A stretch of 12,841 nt of DNA from Herpetosiphonaceae bacterium (lineage in GTDB: Bacteria; Chloroflexota; Chloroflexia; Chloroflexales; Kallotenuaceae), in contig JASKZZ010000197.1 of the NCBI GenBank assembly GCA_030147335.1, forward strand, positions 1 through 12,841, in the 5' to 3' direction. The position numbers and the translations under genes are program-made. Of the stretch, positions 7,398 through 12,841 are shown one piece after another. The notes beneath the pieces were generated by a model. The model ran no database searches. It saw only the letters and a list, made by a program, of their open reading frames with translations, and was not told the origin of the DNA. The number at the start of each line of letters is the position of its first letter. The stretch's first letter is position 1.

Positions 7398-8611
7398 ACA
7401 CTGCTCCTCATCGCCTCAATCGCTTCACGTGCTGCTAATTCGCATTGTCGTTCCTTGCGGCGGCTAGCGAAATACGCCCAGATGCCAATGGGACAACTGA
7501 CGATTTGCGGCCACACGAGGCCGAGGGGCAGCGCGCGTGGACGACGCAGCAACGTGCGGCCAAGCTGGTGCAGGTGATCATTGTAGAACCACGACCATCC
7601 GACTGCCAGCGCTTGCCAATCACCGTGGTCCAGCCAACATCGCATCAAAAAGGCAAATCCGCCGACGCTGTAGCCGGCCAGCGTCGTTTGCAGGGCGCGG
7701 TAGTCCCGCCGATGACGATGCCAAGTCAGCGCATTTGGCGTGTACACAATCTGGTAACCCTCAGCCAGCAGTTGATAGAAGGCGTATGCATCGCCGCCAG
7801 TTCGCGCAACGGTTCCACAATCAAGCTCTGCTTCAAATAAGCGCATCGAGGTGACCAACTCTCGCCGGATCGCCATGTTCGCGCCCGCGCCGACCATGCC
7901 TGCAGCTGCGGGAGCAATCCGCGTGTAATCGAACACACGGCGACAAAAGCCGCGTCCAAAACCACCGTACACTTCGAATAGCTCTTGGGCTTCCGTTTCA
8001 AGCTCTAATGGCAACGTCAAACCCGTTACTGCGGCGACCCGTGGATGGCTGAACGGCTCTAAAATATGCTCAACCCATCGCGGATCGACCACCACATCAT
8101 CATCGGTAAAGATAACGACCTCGCCTGTCGCACAGCGAGCACCCTTACTACGAGCCCAGTTAAGGCCAGCACGGTCTTCCCGCACGTAGCGGACCGGATA
8201 CTGCGCGACCAACTGCGCTGTCCGATTGTCGGAGGGAGCATTATCAACCACCACGATCTCGCCACCTGGCATCGCTGTTCGGAGCAACGAGTCGAGACAT
8301 CGTCGAAGGTCATCTTCACGATCTCGGGTGCATATCACGATGCTCCAAGTTGGCCGTGTCGTACTTTCATGCTGATCAGGCAAGAGCCAATCGGCCAAGC
8401 GCGCGTACCGCAAGCGCCCGCACAAATCCCGATCGGCCTCGATTGTCGCGTGAACGTCTGCCACACGCAGGCGGCCATTCTCGCAGCGCACACGAACGCA
8501 GCCAATCGCCCGACCATGCCAGCGGAGCAAAACCAACGCTGCCTCGTAGCTGCCCACGTCTTGGTCACGAAGGTCTTCACTCATTTCTATGTCAAGCACA
8601 CGCGCGCTCAT
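7394..8611 (-). CDS. Family 2 glycosyltransferase with N-terminal accessory module (tandem paralogue 2)
   Basis: This is a 405-residue enzyme. Residues about 4-76 are an extra region (VLDIEMSEDL, LVLLRWHGRAIGCVRV) ahead of the catalytic domain. The GT-A domain starts at WSIVICTRDREDDLRRCLDSL (89-109). It continues with VVVDNAPSD (120-128), the TDDD metal site (169-172), VTGLTLPLELETEAQ (195-209), GAGANMAIRR (241-250), GGD (272-274) and WHRHRR (297-302). The gene downstream in position but upstream in transcription (8608-9792) has the same order of motifs in the same words, so the two are tandem duplicates. The start ATG at 8611 overlaps the preceding stop as ATGA, with AAGGGAG at 8619-8625 seven bases away. 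A hydrophobic C-terminal segment is likely membrane-associated. The specificity is unknown. Confidence 0.93.
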   Translation of the reverse strand: MSARVLDIEMSEDLRDQDVGSYEAALVLLRWHGRAIGCVRVRCENGRLRVADVHATIEADRDLCGRLRYARLADWLLPDQHESTTRPTWSIVICTRDREDDLRRCLDSLLRTAMPGGEIVVVDNAPSDNRTAQLVAQYPVRYVREDRAGLNWARSKGARCATGEVVIFTDDDVVVDPRWVEHILEPFSHPRVAAVTGLTLPLELETEAQELFEVYGGFGRGFCRRVFDYTRIAPAAAGMVGAGANMAIRRELVTSMRLFEAELDCGTVARTGGDAYAFYQLLAEGYQIVYTPNALTWHRHRRDYRALQTTLAGYSVGGFAFLMRCWLDHGDWQALAVGWSWFYNDHLHQLGRTLLRRPRALPLGLVWPQIVSCPIGIWAYFASRRKERQCELAAREAIEAMRSSV

Positions 8612-9792
8612 AACCTATCTCCCTTGGACTCTTTCCACCACACACTCTTTTTGGTACGGCCGACCGCTGCACTCCGCGACTCACGCAAAAGCCGAAACGG
8701 CCCTACCAACATTCCCGCCGCTTCCAGCAGCAGTAGTGAGAGCGGAACGAATGGCTGCCCTTTCCACCATCGCCGGGCAGCTTTCACAAACGGCCCAACC
8801 ATCCAGCGTGCTGCGATGACGACAGCGTACAAATCTTTATCCTCAATCATCCGTTTGCAGAGGAAAGCCGAAAGTCCGACGCCGTACCCAAAAATGCAGC
8901 GTCGTAAGGCAGAGATTTCACGTCGATGACGGTGCCAGACCAGCGCTCCGGGCGCGTACACGATCTGTGAGCCGGACGCTAGTACCGCGGCAAACATATC
9001 AGTATCGCCTCCTGAGCAGGTGGATGTACCAGCGTCAAGACGCGGGTCGAAGCCTCCAAGCTGCTGCACAAGCTGTCGCCGGAAGGCCATATTAGCCCCC
9101 ATACCTGCAATCCCCGCCTCGGCTGGCAGGGTCTGTGGTGCTGCCAATTGCACTCGTTCAAAAGTCCGGCGTGATACACAATACTGCTCGAAAACCACCT
9201 GCGCCGTCGTTTCAAGCTCCAACGGCAGCACCAAGCCGGTCACACAACCAACACATGGATCGGCAAATGGCTGCGTGATTGCGGCGGCCCACTGGCGATC
9301 GGGAACAGCATCATCGTCGGTATAGGCAACAATCGCGTGGCTTGCGGCGCGAAGGCCGTGGTTACGCGCGTTGTCGAGGCCGATTTTCGGTTCACAAAGG
9401 TAACGAAATGGATAACGCGCTGCGAGTTCGGCAGTTTGCCGACTAGTTGGCGCGTTATCGACAATGATTACCTCATGACCGTCTTCAGCGAGGGGCACAA
9501 GTGCATCCAGGCAACGGCGCATATCATCCACCCGCTCATGCGTGCAAACGATGATCGAGATTGGTTGCCGTTCGCCAATGATTTTTTCACTAGATTGGCT
9601 AGGTTCCTGGACCTGTGTCGTAATGGCGGTCTGTAACTGCTTGGCCGTCACAACACTTGTTGCGTCTAGCCGCGCAAGCCCGACCGGTCGCCCACAACGC
9701 CGAACAAGCGCGAACACTCCAGTCGCGGTGGATGGAAGCTTCAGCACTGGCAATGGTGCGTCTAACTCAAGGTCGGTGACGACGAGCGACAT
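8608..9792 (-). CDS. Family 2 glycosyltransferase with N-terminal accessory module (tandem paralogue 1)
   Basis: This is a 394-residue enzyme. Residues about 3-60 carry the accessory module (VTDLELDAPLPVLKLP, then FALVRRCGRPVGLARL). The catalytic domain follows from ISIIVCTHERVDDMRRCLDAL (78-98), with IIVDNAP (109-115), the TDDD metal site (158-161), VTGLVLPLELETTAQ (184-198), GMGANMAFRR (230-239), GGFD (246-249), GGD (261-263) and WHRHRR (286-291). A hydrophobic segment near 345-365 may tether it to the membrane. The frame is open to 9858, but the extension (RRRWRPGDCGG) is unlike protein ends in this family. The ATG at 9792 puts the module's first strand at the same distance from the start as in the paralogue. 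GGAGG at 9803-9807 lies 10 bases away, somewhat far. This start overlaps the preceding gene by 31 bases, the longest overlap in the operon. Confidence 0.92.
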   Translation of the reverse strand: MSLVVTDLELDAPLPVLKLPSTATGVFALVRRCGRPVGLARLDATSVVTAKQLQTAITTQVQEPSQSSEKIIGERQPISIIVCTHERVDDMRRCLDALVPLAEDGHEVIIVDNAPTSRQTAELAARYPFRYLCEPKIGLDNARNHGLRAASHAIVAYTDDDAVPDRQWAAAITQPFADPCVGCVTGLVLPLELETTAQVVFEQYCVSRRTFERVQLAAPQTLPAEAGIAGMGANMAFRRQLVQQLGGFDPRLDAGTSTCSGGDTDMFAAVLASGSQIVYAPGALVWHRHRREISALRRCIFGYGVGLSAFLCKRMIEDKDLYAVVIAARWMVGPFVKAARRWWKGQPFVPLSLLLLEAAGMLVGPFRLLRESRSAAVGRTKKSVWWKESKGDRL

Positions 9793-10709
9793 GCTGACGT
9801 TTCCTCCACAATCTCCTGGCCTCCAGCGCCTTCGAGCAATCCGAGACCCCACCAGCACATACCCAGCCAGAGCAGCAGCAGAATGTTGGGTCGCAACACA
9901 CGGCCGCGCTCAACATGAAGACAAGCCAGTACTGTACGCGCGAAGCGCACCGTGATCAGTGCCGGTAGGGCCAGGCACGCTAACCAGCGTCGTTCAACAA
10001 TCACGGAACCAGACAGTCGAAGCTGGCATAGGACACGGGCATTAGCTCGACCAATCATCCGTTGATGGCGGAGAAACGCATGGCGTGAATTGCGATGGGT
10101 ATGCAGCACAACAACTTGTGGGTTGAGGCGGATACGTGCTCCAATCTGCCGCAGCGCTTGATGAAACACTTGATCCTCTTGTGGAAAACATCCGCTTGGA
10201 AAGCCACCAACAGCCCGAAATATATCAGCTCGGTAAGCGGCATTTCCCAGCGTCAAGTTAAGCGCATCCCTGGCATTGCCGCCAGGCAAAAACTCACGAA
10301 ATTCGGAGAAATAGCCGGCCCAACTAACATCAGCCTCTGGATTACAGTTGCCGATTGCCCCACCGACCGCGTCATAACCTTCATCCAAGGTATTGGCGAG
10401 TTTGCTAATCCAGTCTGATGGCGCTATGCAATCAGAGTCCATAAACATCAAATATGTACCCTGAGCCTCGTGCGCGCCAATATTGCGCGCAAGGGCTGGA
10501 TCGGTTTGTTGTGGTAGGTGGATCAACTTTACATCGGAAAAATGAGTTCGTACGATCTCTGGCGTCTCGTCCGGCGAGCTATCGACCACAGTTATTTCAT
10601 ACATACCGGAATAATCTTGCTGCTGCAACGATACGAGACAGGCCACGATCGTTGTGGCGGATTTGTAACTGGGCACAATAATTGAGCAGATTGGAGGATG
10701 CACAGTCAT
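9762..10709 (-). CDS. Family 2 glycosyltransferase, short form with C-terminal membrane anchor
   Basis: This is a 315-residue GT-A enzyme. The motifs are CSIIVPSYKSA (8-18), VVDSSPDET (41-49), the metal-binding MDSD (90-93), GNAAYR (155-160) with VGGF (167-170), and QED (177-179) as the probable catalytic acid region. Two hydrophobic stretches (about 241-263 and 275-295) suggest a membrane anchor. It lacks the accessory module of the three neighbouring glycosyltransferases. The ATG at 10709 overlaps the SDR stop as ATGA, with AAGGA at 10715-10719 five bases away, and is preferred to the in-frame site at 10733. The last ~20 residues (EETSACRSSSPTLS) are low-complexity and overlap the next gene's start by 31 bases, as if the original stop had been lost and read-through had lengthened the end. 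Substrate is unknown. Confidence 0.93.
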   Translation of the reverse strand: MTVHPPICSIIVPSYKSATTIVACLVSLQQQDYSGMYEITVVDSSPDETPEIVRTHFSDVKLIHLPQQTDPALARNIGAHEAQGTYLMFMDSDCIAPSDWISKLANTLDEGYDAVGGAIGNCNPEADVSWAGYFSEFREFLPGGNARDALNLTLGNAAYRADIFRAVGGFPSGCFPQEDQVFHQALRQIGARIRLNPQVVVLHTHRNSRHAFLRHQRMIGRANARVLCQLRLSGSVIVERRWLACLALPALITVRFARTVLACLHVERGRVLRPNILLLLWLGMCWWGLGLLEGAGGQEIVEETSACRSSSPTLS

Positions 10710-11710
10710 AACAATCCTTCGGCGCGATACCAAGCAACAGTCTGTCGTAATCCCGTTTCAAGATCGATACGTGGAACAAAGTTAAGCTCAGTGCGCGCGC
10801 GATCCCCGCAGTATGCACGGCTCTCGGTCATAAACTGCACGCGGCTGCGTGTCAGTGGAAGGCGGCGCGCTGATACTCGGGGCAGTGTCTCCAACACGGA
10901 AGCGACGCTCCAAGCTGCTGCTGCCGTCAGATGGTGTCGCGGTAAGCGCGTCCCTAGTGCATCGGCGATAGCGGTAGCGAGTTCACGAATCGAAACAGGT
11001 CGTTCTCCAACAAGGTTGTACATGCGCCGTGCAGTTGGTGGCATTTGAGCACAGCGCATGATGCCCTGTACGACGTCGTCAATAAATATAGGGTGGAGCA
11101 GATTTTGGCCTTTGCCGACAACAAGGTAGTAGCCGTGCAAAATTGCCTTGAACCAGCCGAGCAGATGGAGGTCACCGGGTCCATATACCAGCGCCGGTCG
11201 GGCGACGGCCACAGGCAGGCCATTCTGCTCTGCGTATGACAAGGCCAACCGTTCTCCCTCTGCCTTGGTCCGTTCATAATCATTACTGGGATGCTGAGCC
11301 GCATCCTCAAAAGCTGGTCGTATTCCAGTAGGCCCCAGCACTCCCGTCGTACTAACGTGCACGATCGCTTCGAGGCCAACCGCTGCAGTACATGCGGCTA
11401 ACAGGTTACGCGTCCCATCGATATGCAGACGCTCATAAACCTGCGTCGGCACACCTGGCACAAACAAATGCCCGGCCAAATGAAAGACCTGAGCAACATC
11501 TCGGGTGGCGAATTGCACGGCTGATGAGTCAAGTAGATCGCCGACCACGATCTCCACGCCAATAGCGCGTAACCGCTGAATCACAGCTTGCTTGGCATGA
11601 TCTGGGTGTGGACGCACCAAAGCTCGGACGTGACGACCTTGATGCCGAAGAGCAGTGACGAGATTTTGTCCGAGAAAGCCGGTCCCGCCGGTAACGAGCA
11701 CACGCTGCAT
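10706..11710 (-). CDS. Extended SDR: NAD(P)-dependent sugar epimerase/dehydratase family
   Basis: This is a 334-residue Rossmann-fold protein. The cofactor-binding glycine motif is GGTGFLG (8-14), followed by the acidic/basic discriminator region VRALVRPH (28-35) and GDLLD (57-61). The catalytic triad is visible as Ser120/Thr121 in VHVSTTGV, Tyr145 and Lys149 (YERTK). RPALVYGPGD (171-180) and a HPIFIDDVV segment (206-214) mark the substrate half of extended SDRs. LVRPH rather than a clear Asp after beta-2 suggests NADP(H) preference, but this is weak. The family includes UDP-sugar 4-epimerases, dihydroflavonol-reductase-like and 3-beta-HSD-like enzymes; this protein sits nearer the last two by wording, so a sugar role is inferred from the operon only. 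ATG at 11710 is used in preference to the adjacent TTG at 11713. The gap from the preceding stop is 6 bases. The stop overlaps the next gene as ATGA. Confidence 0.9.
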   Translation of the reverse strand: MQRVLVTGGTGFLGQNLVTALRHQGRHVRALVRPHPDHAKQAVIQRLRAIGVEIVVGDLLDSSAVQFATRDVAQVFHLAGHLFVPGVPTQVYERLHIDGTRNLLAACTAAVGLEAIVHVSTTGVLGPTGIRPAFEDAAQHPSNDYERTKAEGERLALSYAEQNGLPVAVARPALVYGPGDLHLLGWFKAILHGYYLVVGKGQNLLHPIFIDDVVQGIMRCAQMPPTARRMYNLVGERPVSIRELATAIADALGTRLPRHHLTAAAAWSVASVLETLPRVSARRLPLTRSRVQFMTESRAYCGDRARTELNFVPRIDLETGLRQTVAWYRAEGLL

Positions 11711-11716
11711 CAACTC

Positions 11717-12841
11717 TTACCTTTGCGCTATGCTCAGCGTGGCGTGCTCCTGCCGCACCGTGTAGGCCGTCATCCGTTGCATCGTGGAACGCGGCAGGTT
11801 CGCAGGAACGCCAAACTGGACCACATGGTAAGCAAGCGGTGCTGCCTCGTTGGTAATGAGCTGCGCCGTTACGCGTTCCACCAAGGCGTCGATTCGATTA
11901 TGCACTGGGATGGTATCTATGTGATCGTCGACCAATCGGAACAACACCTCAGCGCGGTGAGGATCCCACCACAGCAGCGTACCATGCGAGCGCGGGAAGT
12001 GCCTGAGCCTACGGCGCAAGTGATGAGGTCGTACGCTTTCCGCACGATACTGGATCAGCACCAACGTCGTTGGTAGTGCTGTAGGCTGCACTTCCTTCGT
12101 GCTTTGGACTGGTGCCCAGATGGAATGACGGCAACCCAACACAAAGTCAACGGTGCCCAGCACCCGCGCCCAACACTCGAGCAGCACCGCGCCAATTGTC
12201 CAAAGTAATGGATGGCGATCACGCAAGAACAAATCGGCGAGTAGCTGCCCGATATGGCTAAGTGGCATGGATGCCGCAACATAATGCTCTTTGGCTGCGA
12301 TATCGAGGTGGCCCGCGAAGATACGGCGACGCTGCAAAAAGAAGTCGTACAAGGTTTCGGGGCCACGGTTATACACTACTGCATCGGGAACATACATCAA
12401 GCGGTAACTTTGCGCCGTTATAAGCGACTCAAGCGCTACTTCGTCTGTTGCACTTGTTGCAGGAATCGCTGGTATCACGTTTCTGAATGCGACGAGTTCC
12501 CCTAACTTCGGCCACCGCAACGCCATGCGATGATGCGCATACCAGAGCATCTGGACCGTGAATCCAAGAAAGGTATTGGAATCGTTGAGCGGACTAACCC
12601 GCGCGCCGGTCATGCCTACAGTGTTGTCGGCAAATGGCTGGACAAGCTGCTCGATCGCGTGTGGCTCAAGCAGAGTATCAGCACCAACAAGGACAATAAT
12701 ATCGCCTTGGGCTAATGTTATAAGCCGATTGACCGCAGTCGCTTTCCCAGCCCGCTCCGCTTGAACATCAACGCTGATCAGTGCCGTTGTCTGGGCGATT
12801 TCTTGCGCCAGTTCCACTGTGCGGTCGGTGCAGCCGCTGGC
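11717..12841 (-). CDS. Family 2-like membrane glycosyltransferase, N-terminus missing at window edge
   Basis: The open frame continues off the right edge; the visible first residues ASGCTDRT match the loop after the donor-binding Asp of GT2 enzymes (normally DNASTDRT). So about 45-60 residues, perhaps plus a leader, are outside. With the GTG at 12815-12817 counted as residue 1, GKATAVN (24-30) follows. The metal site reads VGADT (44-48), i.e. Gly45-Ala-Asp47 instead of the usual Asp-x-Asp. Also visible are ATDEVALES (123-131), the acid/base region, and QRRRIFAGH (162-170), the Q-x-x-R-W-like processive motif with Ile for Trp. A hydrophobic segment lies at about 203-228. Residues about 250-345 form an extra soluble domain (LVLIQYRAES, LRHFPRSHGTLLWWDPHRAEVL, VHNRIDALVERV) that I cannot name. 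Its strand/helix rhythm faintly recalls a degenerate GGDEF fold, at low confidence. Confidence 0.87.
   Translation of the reverse strand, partial: ASGCTDRTVELAQEIAQTTALISVDVQAERAGKATAVNRLITLAQGDIIVLVGADTLLEPHAIEQLVQPFADNTVGMTGARVSPLNDSNTFLGFTVQMLWYAHHRMALRWPKLGELVAFRNVIPAIPATSATDEVALESLITAQSYRLMYVPDAVVYNRGPETLYDFFLQRRRIFAGHLDIAAKEHYVAASMPLSHIGQLLADLFLRDRHPLLWTIGAVLLECWARVLGTVDFVLGCRHSIWAPVQSTKEVQPTALPTTLVLIQYRAESVRPHHLRRRLRHFPRSHGTLLWWDPHRAEVLFRLVDDHIDTIPVHNRIDALVERVTAQLITNEAAPLAYHVVQFGVPANLPRSTMQRMTAYTVRQEHATLSIAQR

Noticed and set aside
8066..8929. A 287-codon plus-strand open frame antisense to two GT2 genes
   Set aside because: It spans the junction of two well-supported minus-strand genes with full motif sets. 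Its translation is rich in Ser/Thr/Arg/His with no domain, and it is explained by the codon bias of the opposite strand.
11588..12076. A 162-codon plus-strand open frame across the SDR/glycosyltransferase junction
   Set aside because: It is antisense to two good genes, with no ribosome site and no family resemblance; treated as a shadow frame.
1..12841. CRISPR arrays, tRNA or rRNA genes, transposases, phage genes
   Set aside because: No regularly spaced direct repeats, no cloverleaf-like segment and no recombinase or transposase motif were seen, and coding density leaves almost no room for them.

Overview
The window looks like part of a chromosomal polysaccharide or glycoconjugate biosynthesis locus. 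The source is probably a Chloroflexota-type bacterium (Chloroflexus/Roseiflexus/Herpetosiphon-like). That placement rests only on the flavour of the proteins and of a small intergenic repeat; no rRNA or taxonomic marker is present. Base composition is mixed: individual 60-base rows counted by hand run from about 40 to 73 percent GC, with the glycosyltransferase genes at the high end.

Layout. Positions 1-710 are on the plus strand: the last 30 codons of an unrecognised gene, a 105-base gap filled by a nested inverted repeat (102-193), and a GNAT acetyltransferase (201-710). From 716 to the right edge everything is on the minus strand and forms one tightly packed operon, read right to left. In transcription order it holds: a family 2-like membrane-associated glycosyltransferase (N-terminus outside the window); an extended SDR sugar-nucleotide or lipid-linked-sugar dehydrogenase/epimerase; a short GT2; two tandem paralogous GT2 enzymes; a fourth complete-type GT2; a polytopic GT-C-like membrane protein; the permease and ATPase of a Wzm/Wzt (TagG/TagH) type polysaccharide exporter; and a second polytopic GT-C-like membrane protein. 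The last gene ends 5 bases from the converging acetyltransferase.

The operon is almost seamless. Five junctions are 4-base ATGA/GTGA stop-start overlaps, one is a 31-base overlap, two are 0-3 base abutments and one is a 6-base gap, so translational coupling is likely. The probable scheme is inferred, not shown. Cytoplasmic GT2 enzymes build a lipid-linked glycan, the SDR supplies or modifies a sugar, the ABC-2 exporter flips it, and the GT-C-like membrane proteins transfer or decorate sugars on the outer face. The promoter and any initiating phosphoglycosyltransferase must lie to the right of the window.

The most interesting signal is a ~60-residue module shared by three consecutive GT2 genes. 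It is N-terminal in two of them and C-terminal in the third, and I do not recognise it as a named domain. Second is the nested inverted repeat at 102-193. Third is the edge glycosyltransferase, which has a Gly-Ala-Asp where an Asp-x-Asp is usual and a C-terminal soluble domain I cannot name.
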